A DNA stretch of 64,000 nucleotides from Odiellus spinosus (GCA_963920705.1 OY987226.1:9798501-9862500); one strand, 5' to 3'. Shown: positions 22,801 through 33,822, numbered from the stretch's first letter. The notes: generated by a model not told the origin, from the letters alone. Made by a program: numbers and translations.

Positions 22801-25119
22801 TCGTACTATCTTCTATTCAAAAAGAATTAACAACGACTACTTTTTCCCTGTAAGATTTAATATTGCGTATCAAACCTCCCGAGTTATCCCCTATTTTGTA
22901 AACTTCTCTTACCCGCGAACGTAACCTGATGTTATTAAGAAAAAAATACATTCACTATTACAGAACGCGGCGCTCTTCAAAAGTTTGACTATATCGTCAA
23001 CCATACACACACTTTCCACAAAAAATGTTTGCAGTCTAGCGAAAGCGGGGGCGGATTAATACGCAATGTTAAACTTAATAGCAGTTAGAAGACTAAAGTT
23101 TGTGTAAACTGCACTTGAATAGGGATGAGCCTGTTAGAATCAGCCGGGAATTTCAGCAAGTGCAAAGATGGTACAAATCATATTTTTTTCAAAGAGATAA
23201 TAGAGATTCTAGCATTGAATGAGCTGAAATCTCAAACTTATTCTTACTGTTTAGTTACCCTATTTTAGTCAACTGTAGTAAGCAGTTCCTAAAATCGTAG
23301 ACTACCTCTATCTACCCAATTAAACTAAGTCATCTAGGGCGAGGATTCTAGCCTTGTTAGTTATGATACCTTAACCTGATTCTAAGATGAATCATTTTCA
23401 GTTCCTCTTGCGTTTCTCATCGGATACCTCCTCAACTTCTTATTACATTCCCAAAGTTCGAATCAGTTTGAATTTTCATCAAGTTAAAATTCATAGCAAT
23501 AGGATTCCATCCTTCACTAAATTTTATGTAGTAGCAGAAATTCTCAGTAAAAATAGAAATCGGCTAGTATTTCTTTGGCGTATTGTCTATATCTAAAGCC
23601 AAGTTAAGTTGAATTATGTTCGCAGCTTCGCTTAGGAATACACGTTAAATTGGATTTCAATAAAGATACATATGCTAGTTTCCGCCTATTTCGAGTGCGT
23701 CTAACGGCATTTAAAAACCTCGAGATGGACTGACACAGTCTGAACTAAGTTCAGAACTTATGGTGGTACCATCTATGAGTATTTGCGCAAGAATGGTTCC
23801 TGTACACAGGTGATTCGTTTTACTTGGTTGTACTATTCCTTAGAGTCAGGACATAATTGTTTTCTACACACAGAAGTGTTGTGTATTTACCTATTTCTGG
23901 TCTAATATCAATTTCTGGTATCAGATATATAAAAGAAATAGTTTTGTACTCGCTGAAAACTCTACCTGTTCCTAACTAAAAGTTCTTATCGCCCAAATAA
24001 AAGCTTGAAGGAGAGGATGCTGGGAATAACTTTAATCCATGGTTCGTCTCATTTGAGGCAACGAAGGGATATTGGGGGAAGAAAATCTAGGTACACCATC
24101 TCTTAGGAAATTTACTACAGTACAATTTCGTACTCATTGGCTAGTACGGGTCAAACTGGCTATATATTGCAAGTGTGAAGTTCCTTGAACGGATTTAAGA
24201 CCAGGAAGATTGAAATTTTTAGGTTTTTTTTCTTTTCTTCTTTTTTTGAAAGCGTTATATACAAGTAATCTTACGTTATGTAGTCTGTAGCTTATAAAGG
24301 AAAATAAGTGGACTATGGCAAAAGAATTTATCGGAACTTGTGATGTCCTACACACAGTTTATAGCGAAGATATTGCGACAGAGAGACGGTTAAGTGTTCC
24401 AGATCTTTTTTCCATAGCTTTGCTACAGACTATATGGACTAATAAAAAAAAGCTATGTATTGCAAGCAGACACATTGAAAGGAATTTATATAAAGAGGAT
24501 TGAAATATAAAATTTGTAACAAAAACGAGGCGGATATTTCATGAGAATATTAAAAACGGTAGTTTTAAAATATACAAATTTTAAAAATATTAGTTTTAAA
24601 ATATGCAAATTTTAAAAATATTAGTTTTAAAATATGCAAATTTTAAAAATATTAGTTTTAAAATATGCAAATTTTAAAAATATTAGTTTTAAAATATGCA
24701 AATTTTAAAAACAGTAGTTTTAAAATATGGAAATTTTAAATTTCCTCTATGAACTCTAAACCGACGTACAAATTATTTTACAGACGATTCTTATTGGACG
24801 AGAATCGGAACCAAGAGATCAAAGACTTACCAGTACAGAATCTTCCAGCCAATGGCGAGTAGGTTTCCGAGAAACCCATAACGGAAAACCGCTTCCGGCG
24901 GCTACTTCATCTTCTTCCGACATCAGACGGATGTCGTCTAGAAGATTACGCCAAAGAAAACGTCTACGTAAACGTCGACGTTCCCAACACGTGAACCAAT
25001 CGGACTGCAGGTTAAACAGTGTCAGTAAAATCGACAAAGTATCTCGCGTTTTATTTCCAGTTATCTTCACTATCATGAACTTGATATACTGGAATACCTA
25101 TCTCGGTCGGGATACCTAA
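8151..25119 (+). CDS. Grd: Gene A: GRD-like Cys-loop (GABA-A/glycine-type) receptor subunit, 7 exons, 5' end missing
   Basis: Span of a pentameric ligand-gated ion channel subunit of the plasma membrane. Recognised coding exons: 8151-8218, 17491-17711, 19257-19339, 19543-19677, 21830-21982, 22053-22414 and 24784-25119. Every junction is GT-AG and phases match throughout, giving about 452 residues from the first ectodomain beta strands to a TAA after M4. Visible in order: loop D (YFRQSW), loop A (WKPDTYF), the 15-residue Cys-loop (C-13-C), M1, M2 preceded by ADR, M3 ending in VHYYTK, a long charged cytoplasmic loop, and M4. The M1-M2 text ([10 protein letters not shown]) and M2-M3 text fit invertebrate GRD better than RDL, LCCH3 or vertebrate subunits; that assignment is from memory of the family. 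The signal peptide and roughly the first 60 mature residues are not found. A paralogue (gene B) lies downstream on the opposite strand. Confidence 0.93.
9247..9810. repeat. Degenerate tandem array, ~120-130-bp unit
   Basis: The block ACAATTTAACCTCAAATTAG recurs near 9458, 9577 and 9711, with diverged copies before. Each is followed by a TCCCCAGTTAAT(T/C)C-like block. Very AT-rich and non-coding. Confidence 0.7.
10348..10518. repeat. Inverted repeat
   Basis: CCTCTTGCGTTTCTTTTGACC at 10348-10368 faces GGTCAAAACAAACGCAAGAGG at 10498-10518, about 20 of 21 positions matching. The spacer is locally GC-richer. Confidence 0.8.
11461..11609. repeat. Inverted repeat (foldback)
   Basis: Arms near 11461-11489 and 11579-11609 share ACTTCTGCCTGTCACC and its complement, with flanking GGCCTAGGAT / ATCCTATGCC also matching imperfectly. 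Confidence 0.8.
12251..12895. mobile_element. Possible non-autonomous element with 15-bp inverted ends
   Basis: CAGAGACTAGCTACC at 12255-12269 is perfectly inverted at 12874-12888, with GGAAC flanks partly matching. The interior has no recognised gene. Short arms and long spacing make this less certain than the foldback elements. Confidence 0.45.
14751..15352. repeat. Tandem array, ~30-bp unit around GACCTTCATGGTCAAGTTT
   Basis: About 17 diverged copies, interrupted at 15010-15097 by a hairpin-forming insert. Open frames on both strands through it are repeat artefacts. Confidence 0.92.
17491..17711 (+). CDS. Gene A exon 2: loop D to loop E of the ligand-binding domain, 221 bp
   Basis: Starts after atttgaatag with codons for [10 protein letters not shown] and ends TCC AG before gtattt (phase 2). 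It contains loop D (YFRQSW, keeping the Phe and Arg of the complementary agonist face), loop A ([12 protein letters not shown]), and loop E ([16 protein letters not shown], with the complementary-face Arg). 221 bp is the standard length for this exon in the GABA-A family and equals gene B's exon 43286-43506. The reading frame stays open for about 75 codons past the donor, which could mislead an ORF-based annotation; the conserved splice point is clear. Confidence 0.96.
17712..19256 (+). other. Gene A intron 2 (1545 bp)
   Basis: Donor gtattt at 17712; acceptor preceded by a long pyrimidine tract around 19232-19252 ending in gatag. No further coding exon or repeat element was recognised inside. 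Confidence 0.85.
19257..19339 (+). CDS. Gene A exon 3: Cys-loop exon, 83 bp
   Basis: Begins with the single base that completes the Arg codon (AG|G) and continues LTIQAQ, then the signature [15 protein letters not shown], then PLKIGS. The two cysteines are 13 residues apart, with the FPMD centre typical of the family. Ends with the first base of a split codon (T) before gtacgt. The length of 83 bp is identical to gene B's Cys-loop exon and to the family norm. Confidence 0.96.
19543..19677 (+). CDS. Gene A exon 4: loop B to loop C, 135 bp
   Basis: Preceded by aaccgatacag; the first two bases complete TTT (Phe), giving [13 protein letters not shown], loop B and following. It continues through KLSQFDL, a family landmark, to MTEVWNK and a split Gly codon (G|) before gtcagt. 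One N-glycosylation sequon (NMT) lies near the end. At the loop-B site where GABA-A beta subunits have the agonist-binding Glu, this protein has Gly. Same length and phase as gene B's exon 37714-37848. Confidence 0.95.
19678..21829 (+). other. Gene A intron 4 (2152 bp)
   Basis: Donor gtcagt, acceptor taacttacag. It holds poly(T) near 20510-20525 and AT-rich sequence. A 63-codon open frame at 20687-20878 shows no resemblance to anything I know. No exon recognised. Confidence 0.85.
21830..21982 (+). CDS. Gene A exon 5: pre-M1, M1 and start of M2, 153 bp
   Basis: Begins with GT completing Gly, then [20 protein letters not shown], the end of loop C running into M1. M1 carries the conserved Pro-Cys of the family (APC). 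The M1-M2 linker reads NREATADR, giving Ala at -2', Asp at -1' and Arg at 0'. M2 starts VALG and continues in the next exon. By alignment, loop C has Val where GABA-A beta has its binding Tyr. The 153-bp length and phases equal gene B's exon 36310-36462. Confidence 0.97.
21983..22052 (+). other. Gene A intron 5 (70 bp), inside M2
   Basis: A very short intron with donor gtgagt and acceptor cttcttcacag. It splits a Gly codon at the M2 4' position. The gene B counterpart at the same codon is 1853 bp. Confidence 0.92.
22053..22414 (+). CDS. Gene A exon 6: rest of M2, M3 and acidic half of the cytoplasmic loop, 362 bp
   Basis: Continues M2 as [20 protein letters not shown]: Met at 6' where Thr is nearly universal, Leu at 9', Arg at 19'. 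Next come [11 protein letters not shown] and M3 ending [14 protein letters not shown]. The cytoplasmic part is Ser/Asp/Glu-rich ([18 protein letters not shown]) and ends at HMHA before the donor gtaagt (phase 0). Both antisense frames are also open here, a by-product of the biased composition. Confidence 0.96.
22415..24783 (+). other. Gene A intron 6 (2369 bp)
   Basis: Donor gtaagt at 22415; acceptor attattttacag ending at 24783. One copy of a dispersed short repeat lies near 23045-23110, and a 31-bp tandem array (24546-24741) ends 42 bp before the last exon. No extra cytoplasmic-loop exon was recognised, and the flanking phases agree without one. Confidence 0.82.
24546..24741. repeat. Tandem array, exact 31-bp period, 6 copies
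   Basis: TAGTTTTAAAATATGCAAAT begins at 24560, 24591, 24622, 24653, 24684 and 24715 with few changes. It lies in the last intron of gene A, just before its acceptor. Confidence 0.95.
24784..25119 (+). CDS. Gene A exon 7: polybasic loop, M4 and stop codon
   Basis: The frame from the phase-0 junction encodes the rest of the M3-M4 loop. This includes a Ser-rich stretch and a striking basic cluster ([14 protein letters not shown]), then the pre-M4 landmark [13 protein letters not shown]4 follows as [19 protein letters not shown], with a short tail ending RDT and TAA at 25117-25119. Gene B has the same arrangement, with [11 protein letters not shown] before M4. The tail after M4 is only a few residues, as usual for the family. 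Confidence 0.95.
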   Translation, partial: TILIGRESEPRDQRLTSTESSSQWRVGFRETHNGKPLPAATSSSSDIRRMSSRRLRQRKRLRKRRRSQHVNQSDCRLNSVSKIDKVSRVLFPVIFTIMNLIYWNTYLGRDT

Positions 25120-25235
25120 AAAAAAACCAACACGAAAAAAAAAAAAAAAAAAGAAAAAAAAAACCTGAAACAATGAAAAATAACTAAAAAATGATCTTGA
25201 GAAATCAACAAAACTATTCTCTAACTAGCCAACAA

Positions 25236-25241
25236 AATAAA
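25236..25241 (+). promoter_or_regulatory. Candidate polyadenylation signal of gene A
   Basis: First AATAAA hexamer found downstream of the gene A stop, about 117 bp after it. In such AT-rich DNA the motif is common by chance, so this is only a candidate. Confidence 0.35.
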
Positions 25242-27512
25242 CAAGCCCTATATTTCATCATAAAACAAATTATAAATGCATAACCATATAGAAAAAAATA
25301 TTTAAACCAAAATCAAATATATAAAACTCATACCTGGTAGGTTTAAAAACGTCTATAATCTTGTTGATAACTTGAAATATATATATATTATACGAAGAAA
25401 CTGAAATTAAAACCATATATCATTCTTTATAATAATTAAAGAATTAAGTAATTAATTAAGGTAGCCGAAATATAATTATAATTAAAAAAATATATAATGT
25501 CGAGAAAAATATTTAGGCATACTAGAGCACGTTGGTACAAATATGAGAATTAAAAAAAAAATGAATGGGCGTGTGTATAAGGTTTTACTTTCTTACCTTA
25601 AATCCTGATTAATAATTAACCTATATTTTGGTATTCGAATTAAGATGAGAAATTTACAATACGGTATTTTAAAATTGGTAGATTACGATGGTATTTGGAT
25701 AATTACTGACTCACATCTATTTAATATTATGGCTACCAAATTTGGAGGATTATTTTCTAGAGTACTGTCAGTTCAATTAGATTTCCGTACATCTTGGGAC
25801 TTTTGTCGAAATCAAATAGACTTAGCTTCGTTGAACCATTGATCGACTTAACACCAAGTTAAAATTGCTGAGTCATGTAATTTACATCTTATTTCCTTGG
25901 GGTCCTTTAAGTTTTATGAAAATTTTACTCAACTTTGAACCTCTATAAGGATTCTGCAGAAAAAGGAGATTAGGCTTAACAATTAAGTTAACACTGAAAA
26001 AACTGCTTAGTCACAATTTGAAAATATATTTCTCTTCAAGAGGAGTCGGCGTAATTGTCCAATATGGGGTTGATTTATACATAATAGTAAACCTCGTAGG
26101 ATAAAAGTAGTTCGTGCTCTTAAACAATAGTAAAGTTTTTCTTAAAGGCTAAGTTTATCACGAGTTAATTTCCGAAACCTTTTTGGCGACTTTTGAAAGT
26201 AGAAATACATTTTGGGACATGCCCACTTATGAGGATAATTGTAAATTTACATGACTATTATGTAGTATTATTAATGAGTTAATTACATAAATTATTGTAA
26301 TTAAATATGATAATAACTCAAGTTAGAAATTTTTAAGCTTTTCCAGATAATGCGCTTACAACTCTGTGCTTAGTATAAATTTCACACGTTGTAGAGTCGC
26401 AGACGACAAATGTTAAATTGAAATTTGAGCCTAATATGGTTGTTAAGCTAATTGCATTTCTACCACTAGATCGATATATACCTGTTGTCCTGTTTTTACA
26501 TATTATACCTTAATCTTAATCGGGATTAAGAGGTAAGAAAGTCGAATTTTAAGCCAAATGAAAATTTAAAAATATAGAAAAAACATTTCTGCGAAGATGG
26601 TACTTGTAATATAATAAAAAAAAAAATAATGTTGGTTCCCATAAAATCCCTCCTTTCCTCACATGATATTTTGTAAATAATACGACAACGAGAGAAAACA
26701 AAAACTGTTTGAATATATATATATGATCATGTTAATTAATTACCGCCAAGCTAATTAAGGGGGTGAATAATTTTAGATTGTTTGTTATAGGTAAGAAAAA
26801 AAGGAATTTAAAACAAAAACCAAGATGTTAAAACCCTTAAATATCATTACGATATCATGTTCACGTTTACCAAAAACAAATATTATATCACTTCCCTTCC
26901 CAAAAGAGTGATGGCATTAAAAAGGTTGTAAATAAAGATTTCATTGTTTTTTTTTTTAGTGGAGAGTCAATTGTAATCTCAAGAATAACAATAATTCCAT
27001 TAAAAATTGGAATTTTTTTAAGTATGGCGTTTAATATAAAACTATGATTATTGTAGCTGTAATTAGGCTTAATTAATTAATATATTTAAGTTTAAAACTG
27101 ATTAAATACGATTTAAAAAGGTCGAGTTAATTTTAAGCCGCTAAACAATATTTAAGACTAATTAAATTGACAGATTTAATCACATTACTCAATAATGCAA
27201 TCAGATAAATGAATATAAATTAATCATGGCAGTTAATTACTGTTAATGGTGCGGGTACAGGCTACAGCATTAGTTGACCTTAATTTTAGAGAAACTACAA
27301 AAAATGAAAGCAATCCAGAAATGAACTTGCACATAATTTTAAGTGCCCATTCAACATTGTGAAGAAATCATGTAGAGGTATGTAGGGTTATATAAGTTAT
27401 GGAATTAAATTTTATTTAGTATTTCAGAAGCAAATATAATTTCTTCTGTTATCAAAACTCGGGATAAATTTCTTGTCCATTTTTGTATAAAAACAGATGA
27501 GTCTGAATTTAA

Positions 27513-27741
27513 TTTAGAGTGAGAATGCAACCTAACAACACGTGACTTTTTATCGATTCTTTATCGTTTAAATATATGAGGAGTTTAGGTAATCTCCATG
27601 AATTCAGCTAAGCCTATTTTACGGGTAACTTCAAATTTATTTCGAGTTTATTTTTTATTTTTTTTCTGTAAGATTAGGCCTATTTAAACGATAAGAAATC
27701 GATAAAAAATAACTTGTTTTTAGGTTGCATTCTCCCTTTAA
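27513..27741. mobile_element. Foldback element, family with GGTTGCATTCTCCCTTTAA end
   Basis: Arms 27513-27578 and 27681-27741 are reverse complements over about 60 bp (GAGAATGCAACCTAA and ATCGTTTAAATA blocks). Related right ends occur at about 8920-8953 and 46436-46517, and an inverted one at 35782. Confidence 0.82.
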
Positions 27742-29826
27742 TTAGATCTATCCAATTAATAAAAGTTATACAAACTCCGAGGACTAAACTTAACACCCAT
27801 TCACTACCCACATGAAAGAAACGTAAGAAAGTAAGGCTATAGCTCTGACCGCGCTGCAAACCAGAACTGATACGGATTATAGAATGAGCTTATTATCTCG
27901 ACACCTGAGGATATTTCGGACGTACTCAATCTTTTGACCTATATAGCGGCAACAATAACGAACCCTTACTTTCACTCCGCGTCTTCTAGTCTTCATCATA
28001 TGCTTGGCCGCCGCAATTACGTCCCAAAGACAGCGAGAAAGAAAGGGTATCTCTTTGTACTCGAAAGAAAGAACTCGGCTTAAACCCCGGCTCCAAGATC
28101 TACTTCTAAATCAACTTTTGGCGGGAAAAATCTCCCTAACTAGAGAAGGTATAGAACTAGCTCTCCTTTCTTTGCGCGTAGTTTTTTGAAGAACAGTCAA
28201 AGCTATATACAGGCTTATACGCCTAATTAAGATAAATAAGAAAGCAAAATGCGTCAACTTGTAAGCGCAGAGAGTGAAAGGCTAGAAATTGGAGGAAGTG
28301 GTTGGTGAATAAAAAAGATGATGATGCTCCTTATAAAAGTTTTACGAACAAATAACTCTTTCTTTCTATAGATAGGTATATCTATTGTAGCTATCGGGCT
28401 AAATTAAAAATGTTTCATGATTAACTATAGCGACGAAAAGGGAACTTTTGCGTGATTGCTATCTATAACTGATATCAAAAGTTCATCACTTTATTCCATA
28501 AAAGTAAACAACGGGCCAGGTAAACGTACTTAAAACTAGTCAAAAAAGTCATCATCCCTGTCTGGTTCGAATGATTGGGACTCTTACTCGATATTTTGAG
28601 TCTGGGGAGAGGGACGGGATTTAGACGGGCCGCGCTTGCTTATATTGTCTTGCCCACACTCCAGAATTTCTCCAAAGAGTGGCGCTTCCAATTTCCCTAT
28701 TTACACGGCGACTGCGCCCGCTAGAGTGTCTCGAATCAGAACCTGCCGGTACATTTACCAGGACATTTGCTGATAGAATAAAGCTACGGGGCGTTGTTTA
28801 CTTTTAAGGAATAAAATGATAGACTTTTGCTGATATGAAAAGAACAAAGACATGTTCGTATATAATATTTATAACGACCATAAATACTTGAGGTATGTAA
28901 TTAAAGCTTTGCAAATTTAATATATATAATAAAAATTATGAACTAACAAAGCGGTTTATTCCCGTTAATTAGCTATATATTTTCGATAGTTTCAGTTTGA
29001 AGCTTCTTATAAGAACTAGAGGTCGGGGTTTGGATAAGAAAATTTCTGTTTGTTTTATCTTTATTCATATTTTGAAATTATTCACGGGGAGTCTATGATA
29101 AATCCAATGTAATCGCGAATAATTAACCGATTATTTTTTATGATTAAATGATTAACCAAATGTTTGTGGATAATCTTGTTCAAACCCCGACCTCTAATAA
29201 GATCGCGTCAACCCATGGGTTACAATTTTGAATATGGCGTTATAATGGTAAAACTAAACATATAATCCATAGGCACTGAAAAAAACATTATGACAGCCTC
29301 ACTTTAAATATTCTACTATAGCGTTACCAATATATCCCTACTGACCATTCTAAGGAAGATTCCTTATTCAGGTAGGGATAAGTAGAGGTTGGTCTGTTTC
29401 GGAAGGGATGAGAGAGAGAAAGAAATCCTTAATATCCTCCTATTTCATCTCATACTCATAGCCCTTCTCGAGAATGAACTAATATCGGATATTCTAGAGC
29501 TATGGCTCTATCCCAAAATCCACATCGTTTCGTATAACGATAGACCAGATGAGAAGAGGGGGTGGGGGTGGATAGAAGGGCTATTTATCGAAATCCTTAT
29601 ATAGCCGGCCGACTTTATTTAACGACCCTATCCTCAATATAACACCGCGGTATTAGTAGCTTCGAAGATTCCAAAAAGAGAAAAAGAAAAAAGAAAGCTA
29701 AGGAACAGGTGAATCTTATTCGACCTGTATTTTCACATTATTAAAGGAAAAGTGAAATGAAAATCGGGCTCAGATTTTTGTTTTAACAAAGTAAGTTGTA
29801 CGGACTCTAGAAAGTTTAGGGCTAAG

Positions 29827-29939
29827 ACCCTCTTCAAACGAAGTGTAATTAGTCAGGTTTAATCAGATTTAACTGAGGTTTATGTAAACTTCAGTTAAAT
29901 TTGATTAAACCGGCTAATTACGCCTCGTCTGAAGAGGGT
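29827..29939. repeat. 113-bp imperfect palindrome
   Basis: Runs from ACCCTCTTC to GAAGAGGGT with matching inner blocks (GGTTTAAT / ATTAAACC and TTTAACTGA / TCAGTTAAA); the loop is about 11 bases. Confidence 0.85.
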
Positions 29940-32090
29940 ATAACAAATCACCGGGTCTTTCTGAGGTCTCGCTCTACATTTTATTATTTTTTCCATGGTT
30001 CCACCATAAGCAACAAAATAGAGATAAGTATGACAATTAAAGAAATATCTAGTGATGGGGTGGGATTATAGACGTATATACGCCTACCAACTTATTTGAA
30101 TTCAAAATTGACACTCCTCAAGCCAAATTTCGAGTATATCCGGTTTAGTTTTAGCTACATGCATTAATCCAGATGCAGTTTTAGTAAGATTACATTGAGT
30201 AGAAACGGATATCTCTCTCAGACTCGCTTTAATTTCGGCATTAATTGAATAATTTGTCTAATAGCAGAATAACCGAGCTTTACCACCAACAAGCTACCAT
30301 TGCTGGAACGAATAATTTTTCACGGAATACTAGGATTGGTTAATTTCCATTTACGCTAAGAGCCAATGGTGATAGAGACCAAACGCTTTTCAATTACCCA
30401 TTCCATTTTCGTTCAGTAAATTTATATCATAATGAAACATACCTTGACTAAGAAATTTATCATTGTCGAAACAATACTTATATCTTATATGTTACTTATG
30501 GTTTACCTTCTATTTCTACCCATCTGAATATATGTACATATTACGCACCTTTTTAATCAGGTAGAGGTTGAAGGATCGAAATTTATTTTTGAACGTGTGA
30601 GCGATTCTCGTAGACATCCGATGACGTAGCTCATTTTGATGGTGTAAGCGAGTTTTAAAAGACAATCGCCACGAATCCTCGAGGTTTGCGCGCTGGAAAA
30701 GAAGTCATCGAACTCGAATATGCCAACGTAATTTCGTCGATTCGGCTAAATATATAAATCTTCCTAAATGTAATAAAGACTGTAGATAGGAGTAAAACTT
30801 CGGCACCATTTCGCTTGACGTACGCATTATACGTAGCGGCGCAAAATTAAGCTTATATTCGCGGTTTTAACATACAGAAACCACCACCGAAATTGAAATT
30901 GAATTCAATCAAGATTTCACGTAATTACCTTTCACTTAGGAGCTGAAGCGAATGAAAACTAGGACTGTTAACAATGGACGTGCAGCGCCTATCTTTATAT
31001 AAAGATAAATATCAAAACTTGGTGTTTATAAGCGTCCTCTAAAAGCCAAACCTGAAATAAATTAAAAAAAATTTCTAACGTTCGTTCCAAGGGAAAAAGA
31101 GTTTAGCCAATGACAGACGTTACTCCAGAAGAGATATTCAAGGTCATATAATTTCGGGACCTCCTCTATAATTATCTGAGATAATTAAAGCGATATTACA
31201 AAAAGCTTTAGGAGTATCGTCTGCTTGGTAGTAGAAACTTATACTATGGTAGAAGTTACTGTTTCAATATAAAACCTTCAACACAATGCTTTCACCAAAA
31301 GATCCAAAAACCACCACCAGAATTTACCGCATTTTAAAAATAAGGCGAATGAACTTACTATTTAATTTATTTTCGTTGTTTTTGTTTATATAGGCCCGGT
31401 TTTAACAACAAAAAAATGTTTTTGTTTTTTTTTGTTTTACATCAGAATAGGTAACACATCGTAATACCGGAACTGCAATTTTATAACAAAATTTATTGAT
31501 TGTTTCGCGGTATTTAAAGACAAGCGGTATTAATTAGTTTAAGATTTGAGAGGCATTATGGATGGATGTTTAAATTCTTCTAAGTTATACATTAGGCTTA
31601 GCGTATTCCTATGGCAAATACTAGTACTTGCTTTAAAGTGATAATGAAGTTTGACAGATAATTATTTCATATTTCTCACCCTTAAAATATTTGGAAACAA
31701 ATATCAAGTTTGAAATAAATTTTTAACTTACTAGGAGATTGAAATTTCGCCTCAGGAGAACCCCGACCAATCAGGAAACGCGAGCTTAACTTAGGCCTAA
31801 TTTGAATCTTTTGAAAGGAAGAATTTCAATCGAATTAACACTTTATACTCCCTTTTGGCCATCATGACCTCCCGATCAATGGAATAAAGATGATAATGTC
31901 ATCTTATGATTTAGCTTTTAGCCGTATAGAGTTTTTTCTTTCCCTCCAAAAGGGGAGGGTGACCACGCCCAGCCGCAAAAACTCAATAAAGGTTTTACCG
32001 AACTTATAATCGAAGTAATGTTTTGTTAAATCATAATGAGTTTATATTCTGAAGAAGTTTAAGACGAAAAAGATCTCTTAAAATGTAATT

Positions 32091-32110
32091 AAGCCCAAAG
32101 ATTTGGGCTT
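32091..32110. repeat. Perfect 9-bp-arm hairpin
   Basis: AAGCCCAAA and TTTGGGCTT separated by two bases, between the two genes. It may be chance or the core of an eroded element. Confidence 0.6.
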
Positions 32111-32639
32111 CAGGTATACTCTAACATTGAAGCCAAATCACTGTTGAGATTTAAAGCAACTATAGCTTTTATAACCGCGATCTCGTGTATTTGCAAACCT
32201 AATTAATCCTATTTTGATTATAATAATAATAGTAATTTATACAATTCGATAACAGGAGGTCTCAACAGCGTTGATCTTCTAACGTCAAATCCACCTAGAG
32301 TTTGCAGTATCTACATTATTCAAAATGTATTAATCTAATTCGATGGATCTGGAATTGATCACCCGTTTCTCTTTCATATATTAAACTCACGTAGCTTATT
32401 GTATAATTTAAACGTTCAGTAATATGCTAATAAGTCTTAATTCATTGTTTTGTTGTTTAGATCGTTGTTAAATTTAATTCGGATGGTTTATTTTTAACTC
32501 ATTTTGCATTATAGAGACGCAACAAACGATGTTTAATATTCAGCGTCAAGTTCTACGTACTGTTCTCGTTGTTGAATACATTTACGTAACAATATGGGTG
32601 CGTAAAAATTATAAGAATTCTTACAGTGATAGGGAAATC

Positions 32640-33261
32640 TTAAAGGGAGGGTGATGATGAAGATTAAGTGAGGTTTAATTGATTCTACTATTAAAAATAA
32701 AGTCTCGTTTTTATGAGAGCGATATTTGAAGCGATTTATCAATTAGCGATATCGCCGAAGCGTGAGAAACACAATAATTGTGAAATAGATAGGTGCAAAA
32801 TCTCGGTTTTCCTCGCAAATCGCTGTATTTTTCTCAAAAATCGCTCCATGAAATAGACACGTTTTGAATCGCGCTAAATCTCTTTTTATTAATATTGAAT
32901 GCCAAAACCTAAAACTTATCAGATTCAGACATTTTCCGAATGTTTTAATACGCGGAACAAGTCTTATTTTTAATAGCACAATCGATAAAAAAAGTTTTTT
33001 TTTCAAAATTTTCATAGACCCAATTACCGTAAAACCAATTATATTTAAGAGCTATCAATAAGCGGGATAATTTAAGCCTTGCTTTTATCTATAAAGCATA
33101 TGCCATAAACGAATATAATTTTGATGATAGCATTATTATCCTATAAAAATAATCTTTGGAAAAATTCAGAGATATTTTTTTCCGGGAACAAGTCTTATTT
33201 TTATTACTAGAAGAACCGATAAAATAAAATCACGTGATTATACTTTTCACCCTTCCTTTAA
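32640..33261. mobile_element. TTAA-ended non-autonomous element downstream of gene B
   Basis: TTAAAGGGAGGGTGA at 32640 faces TCACCCTTCCTTTAA ending at 33261 (one mismatch). The interior is AT-rich and non-coding. It ends 187 bp beyond the gene B stop codon. Confidence 0.7.
33200..33205 (-). promoter_or_regulatory. Candidate polyadenylation signal of gene B
   Basis: AATAAA on the minus strand about 243 bp past the gene B stop. It lies inside the TTAA foldback element 32640-33261, so the transcript may end within transposon-derived DNA. Chance occurrence is quite possible. Confidence 0.3.
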
Positions 33262-33447
33262 GAATTATGGCTACTTAGTTAGCATAGTATTTATATAATA
33301 GTTCAGAATATGCGAGCTTAAATAGGCGAAAGCGTCAAACCAACCAACCATAATGCCTTCAATATACCAATTTGGCACTATACTTTACCTTCTATATTGA
33401 CAACTGTTTGTTTTTCGTCTAGACTGCTAGTCTACTATGGTTTAAGC

Positions 33448-33822
33448 CTAATATTCCGGAAAATTGACGAGTTCCGGCGTTCTCCAATAAAAGAACCAAT
33501 AGAATAAGTTGAGCATGATGAAAATGAGCGGGAAAAAAATGCGCGAAAACTCGTCAATCTTGGAGACGCTGTTGATAGCACCTGGCGCGTTTGAGCCGCG
33601 TTTTCTCATCTCCTCCCTGAATTTATCGTTTCCAGCGATGCAATGGACAAATTGGACGCAGCAGTAGGCCCTGGAACGTCTCTTGCGCGCCCGAACTCGT
33701 TGACCCGGTGATCTGACCCCTCTCGTGCCCGTCGTCATGTTAGCCGGGTAACAAGTGTCATTTCCACGACGAATCATGACTCGGGCGCTGTCCAAGTAGG
33801 GGTTATTTCCGGAGCAAGAAAC
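33448..33822 (-). CDS. Gene B exon 9: basic loop segment, M4 and stop codon
   Basis: Starts [16 protein letters not shown] after the acceptor gtatag and continues through a basic cluster ([10 protein letters not shown]), a Cys-containing stretch (YCCVQFVHC), the pre-M4 landmark [12 protein letters not shown] and M4 ([19 protein letters not shown]). It ends FPEY and a stop at 33448-33450. An in-frame TAG sits exactly at the acceptor, so the upstream boundary cannot extend further. The intron to exon 8 is only 64 bp (33823-33886). Confidence 0.9.
   Translation of the reverse strand, partial: VSCSGNNPYLDSARVMIRRGNDTCYPANMTTGTRGVRSPGQRVRARKRRSRAYCCVQFVHCIAGNDKFREEMRKRGSNAPGAINSVSKIDEFSRIFFPLIFIMLNLFYWFFYWRTPELVNFPEY

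Larger units (their letters stand above)
25242..32639. other. Intergenic region between the convergent genes
   Basis: No coding exon recognised. It contains a dispersed-repeat copy near 26047-26115, a foldback element at 27513-27741, a 113-bp palindrome at 29827-29939 and a perfect 9-bp-arm hairpin at 32091-32110. Sixty- to seventy-codon open frames near 25645, 28004 and 29389 look like chance. Confidence 0.7.

Noticed and set aside
24546..24741. CRISPR-like regular repeats
   Set aside because: Head-to-tail repeats with no unique spacers, in an animal gene intron.
24819..25076. Minus-strand open frame over the last gene A exon
   Set aside because: Antisense shadow of the polybasic/M4 coding sequence.
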